Of a DNA stretch of 14,148 nucleotides, positions 1-7,275 are shown one piece after another. The notes beneath the pieces are model-generated. The model was not told where the DNA came from, did no database searches, and saw nothing but the letters and a program-made list of their open reading frames with translations. The first letter of the stretch is position 1. Each line of letters begins with the position of its first letter. A program made the position numbers and the translations under genes. Source of the DNA: Desulfobacteraceae bacterium (GTDB taxonomy: Bacteria > Desulfobacterota > Desulfobacteria > Desulfobacterales > Desulfosalsimonadaceae); assembly GCA_007136525.1 (NCBI GenBank), contig SLGU01000274.1, positions 1 through 14,148 of the forward strand, in the 5' to 3' direction.

Positions 1-838
1 GGCTGTGGCAGCGCATGGCGCCGATCCGGACGCAGATGCCGTCTATGGGTATTGGCGGCGTGTTTTCAAGGATTTTGTTGGTTTCCGCAAAGCCCTTCCA
101 TTCCTCTTTTGTGCGCCCGTCTTCCATGCCGGCGTCGATCCAGGGCAGGAGGTTTCCGGCCAAAGGCGCGCCGAAATTTTCTGTCTCAAATTCACTGGAC
201 GTCATGGTCGCCAGTACATGGCGATCCAGGTCGAGAATGGGGGCGTCCGGGTCGGAAAGCAATCCCGCCGAACGATCGCCGATCCTCTTCATCTGGGCCA
301 CGAGCTCCCGCATGTTTTTTGCACCGGCGCCTGATGCGGCCTGGTATGTCATGGACGTCATCCACTCGATATACCCCTGTTTGAAAAGCACTCCAATCGC
401 CATGAGCATCAGGCTGACCGTGCAGTTGCCGCCGATGAATTTTTTGATCCCGGCATTGATTGCCTTGTCGATCACGTGCCGGTTAACGGGGTCTAAGACG
501 ATGACGCTGTCATCATTCATGCGCAATGCGGAGGCGGCATCGATCCAGTAGCCGTTCCAGCCGGATGCTTTGAGAGACGGATGCATTTTCTGCGTGTATC
601 CGCTTCCCTGGCAGGTTACAATGATGTCCATGCCGGAAAGAAAATCAAGGTCATGCGCATCTGCCACGGGCGGCAGGGATTGGCCCGGGGCGCCGCCGAT
701 ATCCGGGGCTTTTGCGCCGGCCTGGGATGTGGATGCGAAAAAAGGTTCAAACCCGTTGAAATCCTTTTCAGCCTTCATACGCTCCATCAACACGGACCCG
801 ACCATTCCCCTGTACCCCACAAACGCGACTTTTAGCAT
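1..838 (-). CDS. asd: Aspartate-semialdehyde dehydrogenase, C-terminus cut by window edge
   Basis: This enzyme reduces L-4-aspartyl phosphate to L-aspartate 4-semialdehyde with NADPH, the branch point to lysine, diaminopimelate, threonine and methionine; it is cytoplasmic. The frame is open from the ATG at 838-836 to the window edge, giving 279 residues of a family usually about 370 long. The N-terminus carries the nucleotide-binding motif GYRGMVGSVL (residues 8-17). The catalytic cysteine is C139 in GGNCTVSLMLM, followed by Q166 in TYQAASG, R271 in CVRIGAMRCHS and the general-base H278. These correspond to E. coli Asd C135, Q162, R267 and H274 with a constant offset of four, so this is the E. 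coli-type rather than the Bacillus-type enzyme. A GAGG ribosome site (846-849) lies seven bases before the start. It is transcribed away from gspF and is probably unrelated to secretion. The truncation is only the window boundary. Confidence 0.95.
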   Translation of the reverse strand, partial: MLKVAFVGYRGMVGSVLMERMKAEKDFNGFEPFFASTSQAGAKAPDIGGAPGQSLPPVADAHDLDFLSGMDIIVTCQGSGYTQKMHPSLKASGWNGYWIDAASALRMNDDSVIVLDPVNRHVIDKAINAGIKKFIGGNCTVSLMLMAIGVLFKQGYIEWMTSMTYQAASGAGAKNMRELVAQMKRIGDRSAGLLSDPDAPILDLDRHVLATMTSSEFETENFGAPLAGNLLPWIDAGMEDGRTKEEWKGFAETNKILENTPPIPIDGICVRIGAMRCHS

Positions 839-845
839 TGGAAAA

Positions 846-849
846 CCTC
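846..849 (-). promoter_or_regulatory. Ribosome binding site of asd
   Basis: On the minus strand this reads GAGG, seven bases before the ATG at 838. It supports that start over any upstream alternative. Confidence 0.6.
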
Positions 850-883
850 ATTGGCGAAATTGTTAATAATGATAATGTTTACA

Positions 884-906
884 AAAGCCGTCTGATCGTA
901 ACTTTC
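884..906. repeat. Dispersed intergenic motif, copy A
   Basis: The core aaagccgtctgatc, three variable bases, then actttc match the segment at 7347-7369 at 20 of 23 positions in the same orientation. Both copies lie in non-coding gaps. I take it to be one end of a small intergenic repeat family. Confidence 0.65.
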
Positions 907-1112
907 AAAAACCTGTTGGAACATTCGAAATCGCAATCGGTATCGCAATCGAATGAAATAATATAGGCTGCGCGGGTATCGTTAGCAGAATGACACCGCG
1001 GTCTATGGATTTTATAAAATCGATGTCGATCCCGATTTCGATTTCGATTTCGATGAAACCCGGCATGTTGCTTCCCGCGGAAATATTGCGCAGCGGGATC
1101 AACAACTTTTTG
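906..1112. repeat. Nested inverted-repeat element with hexamer-periodic arms
   Basis: The outer arms are 906-918 (caaaaacctgttg) and 1100-1112 (caacaactttttg), which are reverse complements at 11 of 13 positions. Inside them, 925-954 is five TCGNNN units (TCGAAA, TCGCAA, TCGGTA, TCGCAA, TCGAAT). Positions 1021-1056 are six CGATNN units, three of them CGATTT. Read on the opposite strand, the right array matches the left at about 23 of 30 positions, so the element could fold into a long imperfect hairpin or cruciform with a loop around 955-1020. It could be a MITE-like sequence, a protein-binding array or degenerate microsatellite. It is not a CRISPR, since there are no unique spacers between constant repeats. 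Confidence 0.6.
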
Positions 1113-1138
1113 CGTACCCATCTTTTTTGTATGGACTT

Positions 1139-1170
1139 ATACCGTTAGTGTTCGGTATGCTTAACGGTAT
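1139..1170. promoter_or_regulatory. Perfect 9-bp dyad upstream of gspF
   Basis: ATACCGTTA (1139-1147) and TAACGGTAT (1162-1170) are exact reverse complements separated by 14 bases, about 55 bases before the gspF start. CGGTAT also recurs directly at 1153-1158 and 1165-1170. The symmetry suits an operator for a dimeric regulator or a leader hairpin. No T-run follows directly, so a terminator is less likely. Function is inferred from position only. Confidence 0.45.
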
Positions 1171-1224
1171 TATATCCATGTATTTTTGAAAACCGTCAAT
1201 ACCTGATCATCAGGCCAATATATC

Positions 1225-2451
1225 ATGCCCATATACGAATACAAGGCCTTTAACGTCAAGGGAAAAACCGTAACCGACATCATCGATGCGGATTCGGCCG
1301 CCAGTGCCCGCCAGAAGCTGCGGGCGGCCAGGATTTACCCGGTATCCATCAGCGAAGTGGATGATGCGTCACCCAAAAAAGGCCGGTTCTCGCTAAATGT
1401 TTCTTCATTGTCATCCAAGGTCGGCAAGGCTGAAATGGCAATGGTCACCCGTCAGCTGTCAACCCTCATGGGTGCGGGATTTCCGCTTGTTTCAGCCCTG
1501 CAGACCCTTGTCCCCCAGACACGTTCCAGCTATTTAAAACAGGTACTTTCACAAATCAAGGATTCTATCGAAGGTGGCAGCACATTTGCCGATGCGCTTT
1601 CCCAGTATCCGAACCTTTTTTCCGATATTTATGTGAACATGGTCAAATCCGGGGAATCTTCGGGGACCCTGGAAATCGTTCTGAACCGGCTGGCCGAGAT
1701 CAGCGAACGTCAACAGGCGCTCAGCCATAAAATAAAGTCCGCAATGGCCTATCCCATATTGATGTTTTTCGTTGGCACGGCCATCCTGTTTTTTCTGCTG
1801 ACCTATATCGTGCCGACCATTACCGCCATGTTCGATGACATGGAACAGGTACTCCCCCTTCCTACCATTATTCTCATCGGGATCAGCGAATACCTGAAAA
1901 CATACTGGTGGGCATTGTTAATCGCCATCGTAGCACTCATTTTCGGGATTCGAAAATTTGTGCGCACGGAAACCGGCGGCTACATGTACGACCGGTTCAT
2001 CCTGACCGTCCCTATTGTCGGGCCGCTGAAGCAGAAGCTGGCGGTGGGCCGTTTTGCCAGAACCATGGGGTCTTTGCTGGAAAACGGCGTCTCCCTGATG
2101 GCGGCCCTGGAAGTTGTAAAAAATATTGTAGGCAACCGCCTGATCGCCGATGCCGTCGACTCGGCGGCGGTTTCTGTCGAAAAGGGTGGCAGCCTGTCGA
2201 AGGCATTGGGTGAATCCAGCCTTTTCCCGCACATTACGATTCAAATGATCCAGGTGGGGGAAAACAGCGGCGAGTTGGAATCCATGCTGGGAAAAATTGC
2301 CGATATCTATGAAAACGAGGTTGAAGCAACGGTGTCGGGAATGACCGCACTGCTTGAACCCCTCATTATCCTCTTTATGGCGGTGGTTGTCGGGTTCATC
2401 GTCCTTGCCATCATCCTGCCGATTTTCGAGATGAATATGCTGGTCGGATAA
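1225..2451 (+). CDS. gspF: Type II secretion inner-membrane platform protein GspF
   Basis: GspF is the polytopic inner-membrane protein at the centre of the T2SS assembly platform, contacting the ATPase GspE and GspL and needed to build the pseudopilus. The 408-residue length is typical. The N-terminus MPIYEYKAFNVKGK is the usual GspF/PilC opening. Two T2SSF domains follow, at about residues 70-195 and 270-400. The conserved phrases MVTRQLSTLMGAGFPL and RFARTMGSLLENGVSL mark the duplicated helical bundles, each with a G-E-x-S-G turn (GESSGTLE, GENSGELE). Hydrophobic segments lie near residues 172-195, 218-242 and 372-400. The start is supported by this N-terminus and a weak AGG at 1212-1214. 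Unusually, it is on the opposite strand from all other gsp genes and convergent with the TPR gene, 21 bases away, so it must have its own promoter. Confidence 0.96.
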   Translation: MPIYEYKAFNVKGKTVTDIIDADSAASARQKLRAARIYPVSISEVDDASPKKGRFSLNVSSLSSKVGKAEMAMVTRQLSTLMGAGFPLVSALQTLVPQTRSSYLKQVLSQIKDSIEGGSTFADALSQYPNLFSDIYVNMVKSGESSGTLEIVLNRLAEISERQQALSHKIKSAMAYPILMFFVGTAILFFLLTYIVPTITAMFDDMEQVLPLPTIILIGISEYLKTYWWALLIAIVALIFGIRKFVRTETGGYMYDRFILTVPIVGPLKQKLAVGRFARTMGSLLENGVSLMAALEVVKNIVGNRLIADAVDSAAVSVEKGGSLSKALGESSLFPHITIQMIQVGENSGELESMLGKIADIYENEVEATVSGMTALLEPLIILFMAVVVGFIVLAIILPIFEMNMLVG

Positions 2452-2472
2452 CCCGCCGATGCGCCTGGTTCA

Positions 2473-3447
2473 TCAGAATGAATAATTGAGCCCCAGCGCT
2501 GCACCGTCTTTATCGGGCTGAATGAAAAACGACAGGCCCGATGTTCCGGCACCCTGAAAATCCCGGTTGAGGCGGAAGACAAAATCGTCGTACGCCCGGG
2601 CATTGTATTTATGGGCGGCACCGATGGACCCATAAATGCTGCCGCTGTAAAAACCAAGGGCTGTTAAGGCGGCAATGGAACCGAGCACATTTAAATCATT
2701 GTCAAAACAGTCATAGGCGGCGCCGGCCCCGGCGCCGACAAATACAAATGAGATAAATGCGTCCTGGTACCGGCGGTTGTACAGGTACCCACCCCCCGGT
2801 ATGATCGAAAAGATCCCCGCAGCCAGGGGGCTTTTGGATGGAAGGGTTTTCAGGTCTTCAAGCCGCTGCAGAAGATCGTCGATCCTGTACCGGTGCCGGT
2901 TGGCATCACTGACGGCAGCAAATGCCCGGGCGGACGCAGCATGGTCGCGCCTCTCCAGATACACCCACCCCATGTGATACATCGCCTTGTCCCGTACATC
3001 CGTACCATACACCTCGCTGTTGCTCAGGACCCTCAACCGGTACAGTGCTGCATTGTGGTCATTTAAACGGGCGTCACTTCGGGCTGCCATAAACGCTGCA
3101 TCAATGCCATGATCCGAGTCGCCGTGATCCCTGATGACCCGGTCAAAATATTGGCCGGCCATTCCGTAACGACCTGTATTGTAATAGGCCATGCCGGTCT
3201 TGAAGGTGGCTTGGGCCACGCGGCCGTCAAGGGGATAAAAAAAGATGAAACGTTTGAATTCAATAATAGCAGTGTCGTAATCGCCCTGTTCCAAGGCGTA
3301 ATCCGCAAACAACAATATGCGGTTTGAATCCGGCGCGTCATCTTCCGATGCCGATGCCAGCACGCATGCAAAAGGCATATGGATGCATGCAAAGATGCTC
3401 CATAATATGAATCCCCGGATGATCCTGTTTGGTATCATCAAAGCCAT
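2473..3447 (-). CDS. TPR-repeat protein with C-terminal membrane domain, last gene of gsp operon
   Basis: A 324-residue protein of unknown function. It begins with a hydrophobic N-terminus resembling a signal peptide, with a possible cleavage after ASA near residue 33. Residues about 43-180 form TPR-like helical pairs (ADYALEQGDYDTAIIEFKRF; KTGMAYYNTGRYGMAGQYFDR; MGWVYLERRDHAASARAF) of the kind seen in BamD/YbgF-like periplasmic proteins. Residues about 207-285 contain PGGGYLYNRRYQDA followed by two Gly/Ala-rich hydrophobic stretches (227-245, 253-275), suggesting a membrane or hairpin domain. The chain ends LGLNYSF, with a terminal Phe as in outer-membrane beta-strand signals, though one such strand is not a barrel. 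It starts 13 bases after the gspE stop, so it is probably co-transcribed. A role in secretin or T2SS assembly is inference from position only. The upstream ribosome site is weak, and Met4 is an alternative start. Confidence 0.8.
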   Translation of the reverse strand: MALMIPNRIIRGFILWSIFACIHMPFACVLASASEDDAPDSNRILLFADYALEQGDYDTAIIEFKRFIFFYPLDGRVAQATFKTGMAYYNTGRYGMAGQYFDRVIRDHGDSDHGIDAAFMAARSDARLNDHNAALYRLRVLSNSEVYGTDVRDKAMYHMGWVYLERRDHAASARAFAAVSDANRHRYRIDDLLQRLEDLKTLPSKSPLAAGIFSIIPGGGYLYNRRYQDAFISFVFVGAGAGAAYDCFDNDLNVLGSIAALTALGFYSGSIYGSIGAAHKYNARAYDDFVFRLNRDFQGAGTSGLSFFIQPDKDGAALGLNYSF

Positions 3448-3460
3448 CGTGTCATCGTTT

Positions 3461-5200
3461 TCAGGTTTGCGTCACCCGGAGCACCTCCTCGATGGTCGTG
3501 ATCCCCTGAAGGACTTTACTGATACCATCCTCGTAAAGGGTCGTCATCCCGGATGCAACGGCTTCCCGCTTGAGCTGGTGGGAATCGAAGGTTTTGAGCA
3601 CCATGCTCTGGAGCTTTTCATTCAATACGAGGATTTCATATATCCCCACCCGGCCCCGGTACCCGCTTTGAAAGCATTTATCGCAGCTTTTTGCGCGGTA
3701 AAATACGGTATCCTTCAGGTCTTCCAGTACAAGGCCGAGGCGTTCCAGTGACTCCGGCTCAGGAACGTACGGTTCTTTGCAATGATGGCACAGCACCCGG
3801 ATGAGCCTTTGGGCCACTACTGCCAGGACAGACGAAGAAATCAGAAATGGCTCTATCCCGAGGTCGACCAGCCTTGTAATGGCGCTCGAGGAGTCGTTGG
3901 TATGGAGCGTTGAAAAAACCAGGTGGCCGGTCAATGCCGATTGAACACCGATTTCAGCCGTTTCGAGGTCGCGCATTTCACCGATGAGAATCACGTCGGG
4001 GTCCTGCCGTACGATGGACCGGAGGCCCCTTGCAAAGGTCAGGTTGATCTTCGGGTTCACCTGAATCTGGTTGACCCCTTTGAGTTGGTATTCAACAGGG
4101 TCTTCAATGGTTATAATATTGATATCAGTGGAATTGATGGTTGACAAAATGGCATACAGCGTCGTGGTTTTGCCGCTTCCAGTCGGTCCGGTCACCAGGA
4201 TGATGCCGTGGGAGGATTTAATCAACGATTGCAGCAGTTCGAGCTTTTCCTGCACCATGCCCAGCTCGGACAGCCGGAATATGGACCCGGACTTGTTCAG
4301 CAACCTCAGGACAACCCTTTCCCCGTGGGTAATCGGTATGGTGGAAACCCGGATGTCGATGCTCTGATCCCCGATCTTCACTTCGAACCGCCCATCCTGG
4401 GGGAGCCGTTTTTCCGCGATATTCATCTTGGCCATGACCTTTATCCGTGAAACCAGGGAAGCCTGCATCCATTTTGGCGGCGTGAGCATATCGTAGAGGA
4501 TGCCGTCAACGCGGTATCGAATCTTGAAGCTGTATTGCTCGGGCTCGATATGGATATCGCTGGCGCCCAGTTTGACGGATTGGGATATGACATGGTTGAC
4601 CAGTTTTATGATAGGCGCATCGCTTGTATCGTCAAGAAGGTCGGCAGTCTCCTCGATTTCGCTGAGGATGTCGCCGCCGTTTTCCGTCATGTCGGCCACG
4701 AGCTGCTGGGCGGTATCCCGGCTGCTGTCATAGGCCAGGTTGATCAGGGAATAAATGGCCTCACGGGACGCCAGAACCAGCTCAAAATCGTCGATCTCCA
4801 GGATTTTTACCAGGTCGTCAACAGGCTGAAACAAGGATGGGTCATGGATCGCAATAACCGTTCGCTCGCCGTTTTCATTGCCGGGAATCAGGCTGAAAAA
4901 ATCAGGAGCAGGTGTTGTGAAACGAATGGGCACAATGGCATATTTTTTCAGGAACTGGATGGGTATCTTTCTGGCGAACTGCGTGTCGAGTCCTTCTGCC
5001 GGCAGGTTTTTTACTATGGGGATATCGTAGAGCCCTGAAAACACTTTCAGTAGCTGGGCCTCTGAAATCAGTTTTTTCTTCAACAGCACTTCCGAAAGCG
5101 ATACGTTCTGCTCCGTCCTGAGACGCTGGGCGTCCTCCAGGGCATCCCTGTCAACCCCGTGCTCATCAACCAGAATGTCGGACAATCGATGGGTGATCAT
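3461..5200 (-). CDS. gspE: Type II secretion ATPase GspE
   Basis: This is the cytoplasmic hexameric ATPase that powers pseudopilus assembly; it binds GspL through its N-terminal domains. The 579 residues show an N1/N2 region (about 1-145), a linker, and a PilB/GspE-type nucleotide-binding core. Visible motifs are Walker A GPTGSGKT (338-345), the Asp box around IEDPVE (365-370), Walker B DVILIGEMRD (402-411), the His box STLHTND (430-436), and the tetracysteine zinc site CHHC (471-474) with CDKC (506-509). All catalytic elements are intact. The ATG lies two bases past the gspD stop, with an AGAGG-type ribosome site at 5208-5214, implying coupled translation. A 13-base gap leads to the TPR gene. 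The usual partner gspF is not next in line but inverted further on. Confidence 0.98.
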   Translation of the reverse strand: MITHRLSDILVDEHGVDRDALEDAQRLRTEQNVSLSEVLLKKKLISEAQLLKVFSGLYDIPIVKNLPAEGLDTQFARKIPIQFLKKYAIVPIRFTTPAPDFFSLIPGNENGERTVIAIHDPSLFQPVDDLVKILEIDDFELVLASREAIYSLINLAYDSSRDTAQQLVADMTENGGDILSEIEETADLLDDTSDAPIIKLVNHVISQSVKLGASDIHIEPEQYSFKIRYRVDGILYDMLTPPKWMQASLVSRIKVMAKMNIAEKRLPQDGRFEVKIGDQSIDIRVSTIPITHGERVVLRLLNKSGSIFRLSELGMVQEKLELLQSLIKSSHGIILVTGPTGSGKTTTLYAILSTINSTDINIITIEDPVEYQLKGVNQIQVNPKINLTFARGLRSIVRQDPDVILIGEMRDLETAEIGVQSALTGHLVFSTLHTNDSSSAITRLVDLGIEPFLISSSVLAVVAQRLIRVLCHHCKEPYVPEPESLERLGLVLEDLKDTVFYRAKSCDKCFQSGYRGRVGIYEILVLNEKLQSMVLKTFDSHQLKREAVASGMTTLYEDGISKVLQGITTIEEVLRVTQT

Positions 5201-5202
5201 CT

Positions 5203-7230
5203 TTAATCCTCTTCCGGTATCTGAATTTCTTCCTGTGGTCCCGGAACACCGTAAAGCTTTATGCTGCCTTCGCTTTCCCTTTCGAAGCGCTCAACTTTCC
5301 GGTCGTGCAGGGCGATTACTTCCCGGTTGTTTTCAAGGACCTGGGGGGTCAGAAAAATAAACAGGTTGGTTTCATCATTGGCATCGGCCCTGGATTTGAA
5401 AAGCCACCCGACAACCGGGATGGACCCCAGGCAGGGAACCCTGTATTCAGTGGAAGAAAAGCCCTGGTCGATAAGTCCGCCAAGGACAACGGTGTGCTTG
5501 TCGTCCACCTCGATGGTGGTCTGTATGGTTCTCTGGAGGGTCGTGGGCTGGAACTGATCGGTGGTTGTTTCCAGCTTGGTGATCTCCTGGTTGATTTCCA
5601 GCCGGATTTTCCGATCCTTGTTGATCTGTGGTGTTATCTCCAGCGAGATGCCCACATCCTTGTATTCATAATTGCTGAAGTTGGTTTCCCCGGTTGCAGC
5701 CCGCGTCAGGTAGGGTATGTTGCGGCCTACGGTTATCCTTGCGGTTTCGTTGTCCGTGGTAAGCAGTTGGGGCGTCGACAGGATGTGGACATCCCGGTCC
5801 TTGTGGTAAGCCTGTATAACGGCGCTGATGGTCGGGAACCGAACGCCGCTGACCTCGATATTTTCACCGAATACGCCCATGGAAAAACCGGGCGGGAGGA
5901 GCGCGGCATTGGGAACACCCTGTGGAACAGTGTAGCTATACCCGCGGTCACCGCCCAGGGCCCCGCCGGAAAACCCCCCGCCATATATCCCTTCCCTGCC
6001 ATCAATGCTTCCTTCACCGCCGGCCATCCATTCGGTACCAAGGCGGAAAGAACGGTCTTTGCTGACCTCCATGATCAGGACTTCGATATACACCATGGGG
6101 CGAGATATATCCAATTTTTCAATGACGCTTTTCAAAATATCAAAATCGTCCTTATCCGCCCGGATGATGAGGCTGTTGGTACCGGTATGGGCGGTGATGC
6201 TCACCCGTTCCGACACAAGCGGCGCCGTTCTCATGCCGGCTTCCGTATCCGGTTTTCCTCCTTGAGACGGAAGTTCCCGCAATACCGTTGCCAGGTCCTC
6301 CGCCTTTGCGTTCTCGAGATAATAGACATGGATGTTTTCCTTGCCCCGGGGGATCTCCCTGTCAATCATGTTTACAAGCTGCCGGATACGAATCACATCC
6401 GCTTCGCTGGCCTGGAGAATGATGGAATTGGTCCGCTCCTCGGGAACTGCCGTAATATCAGCCTGGACCGGTCCCCTTCGGCCGGGGGGGGTCTGCTGGT
6501 TGAAAACCGAATCGATGATCCGGACAACGTCCTTGCTATCGGCGTATCGAAGGGAGATGGTTGTAATTTCACGGCCGATGCCTTCAACGTCAATGGAATC
6601 CAGGATTGTCATCAGCCGTGTGATATTGGAATGAACGTCCGTAATAATGAGCGTATTGGTCGGCCTGTAGGAAAGCACAACGCTGTTTCTGGACACCAGG
6701 GGCGCAAAGAGCTGCTTGATCTCTTCCGGATCGGCAAATTTCAGGGGAATGAGCTGGGTTACAATCCGGTCGTTGGGAGATTCATTCTCCTGCCTGAGCA
6801 ACGTTTCGATATTCATGGTCCGTGCGTGCGGTGAAGGAATAATCTTGGTGACATCGCCGGCATCGACCGTTGAAAACCCATGAACCTCAAGCACCGATTC
6901 AAAAACACGATACGCCTCGTCCACGGAAATTTTGGAAGGGGAAATAATTGTAATTTTACCCCTCACCCGCTGATCAACGATGAAATTCGTTCCGGTAAGT
7001 TCGCTGATGAATTTGATGAACACGCCGATATCAACATCGTTGAAATCAATGGCAACCCGTCTTTCGGAGACACCTTCGTCTGTGGCGGCAGAATCCTGAG
7101 ATCCGGGCCTTTCAGCGTCGCCTGCGGTAACCGTCTGCGCAGCGGCAAGGCCGGTTAGCCATACGGTCAGCATGGCCCCGATAAATAAAACCGCCGTCAA
7201 CCTGTACATGAATTTCAATTCCATCCGCAC
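5203..7230 (-). CDS. gspD: Type II secretion outer-membrane secretin GspD
   Basis: GspD forms the multimeric outer-membrane channel through which folded substrates exit. With a GTG start at 7230-7228 it has 675 residues: a signal peptide (hydrophobic to about residue 31, ending GLAAAQ), N0 (about 57-135), N1 (155-215), N2 (220-290), N3 (298-375) and the secretin beta-domain (about 377-635). The family signature VPCLGSIPVVGWLF is at 598-611. The N2-N3 loops are short, and the tail is a brief acidic stretch (QEEIQIPEED) with no obvious pilotin-binding domain. The GTG is chosen because AAGAGGG (7239-7245) sits eight bases before it. The in-frame ATG at 7224 is an alternative. An in-frame ATG at 7341 would add 37 residues translated from a repeat element ahead of the signal peptide and is unlikely. 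A C8 tract (coding strand) at 6484-6491 encodes a loop within N2. Confidence 0.97.
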   Translation of the reverse strand: MRMELKFMYRLTAVLFIGAMLTVWLTGLAAAQTVTAGDAERPGSQDSAATDEGVSERRVAIDFNDVDIGVFIKFISELTGTNFIVDQRVRGKITIISPSKISVDEAYRVFESVLEVHGFSTVDAGDVTKIIPSPHARTMNIETLLRQENESPNDRIVTQLIPLKFADPEEIKQLFAPLVSRNSVVLSYRPTNTLIITDVHSNITRLMTILDSIDVEGIGREITTISLRYADSKDVVRIIDSVFNQQTPPGRRGPVQADITAVPEERTNSIILQASEADVIRIRQLVNMIDREIPRGKENIHVYYLENAKAEDLATVLRELPSQGGKPDTEAGMRTAPLVSERVSITAHTGTNSLIIRADKDDFDILKSVIEKLDISRPMVYIEVLIMEVSKDRSFRLGTEWMAGGEGSIDGREGIYGGGFSGGALGGDRGYSYTVPQGVPNAALLPPGFSMGVFGENIEVSGVRFPTISAVIQAYHKDRDVHILSTPQLLTTDNETARITVGRNIPYLTRAATGETNFSNYEYKDVGISLEITPQINKDRKIRLEINQEITKLETTTDQFQPTTLQRTIQTTIEVDDKHTVVLGGLIDQGFSSTEYRVPCLGSIPVVGWLFKSRADANDETNLFIFLTPQVLENNREVIALHDRKVERFERESEGSIKLYGVPGPQEEIQIPEED

Positions 7231-7238
7231 CGTTATAT

Positions 7239-7245
7239 CCCTCTT
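7239..7245 (-). promoter_or_regulatory. Ribosome binding site deciding the gspD GTG start
   Basis: On the minus strand this is AAGAGGG, eight bases before GTG 7230-7228. The ATG at 7224 would be 14 bases away, so the GTG is better placed. Confidence 0.6.
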
Positions 7246-7275
7246 GTGTGAACGATTAAACTGAAGCAAGTACTG

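Larger units (their letters stand above)
839..1224. other. Divergent intergenic region rich in repeats (asd / gspF)
   Basis: These 386 bases separate the divergent asd and gspF genes. They hold an AT-rich island just before asd (about 856-886), a motif shared with the gspC-gspD gap (884-906), two hexamer-periodic arrays in inverted orientation (925-954 and 1021-1056), an imperfect outer inverted repeat (906-918 with 1100-1112) and a perfect 9-bp dyad (1139-1170) before gspF. Both genes' promoters should lie here, but I see no convincing -35/-10 pair. The open frames across it are low-complexity readings of the hexamer arrays and are not credible genes. Confidence 0.8.

Noticed and set aside
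925..1056. CRISPR-like array
   Set aside because: The units are only six bases, imperfect and directly adjacent, with no constant repeats separated by unique spacers.
879..1121. 80-residue minus-strand open frame in the asd-gspF gap
   Set aside because: Its RNRNRNRDRHR-like content is just the translation of the hexamer-periodic array, and it has no ribosome site or recognisable domain.
2452..2472. Bidirectional terminator between convergent gspF and the TPR gene
   Set aside because: The 21-base gap contains no stable hairpin followed by a T-run on either strand.
5305..6834. 509-codon plus-strand open frame opposite gspD
   Set aside because: It lies wholly antisense to a clear secretin gene, and its translation shows no domain, signal or composition of a real protein.
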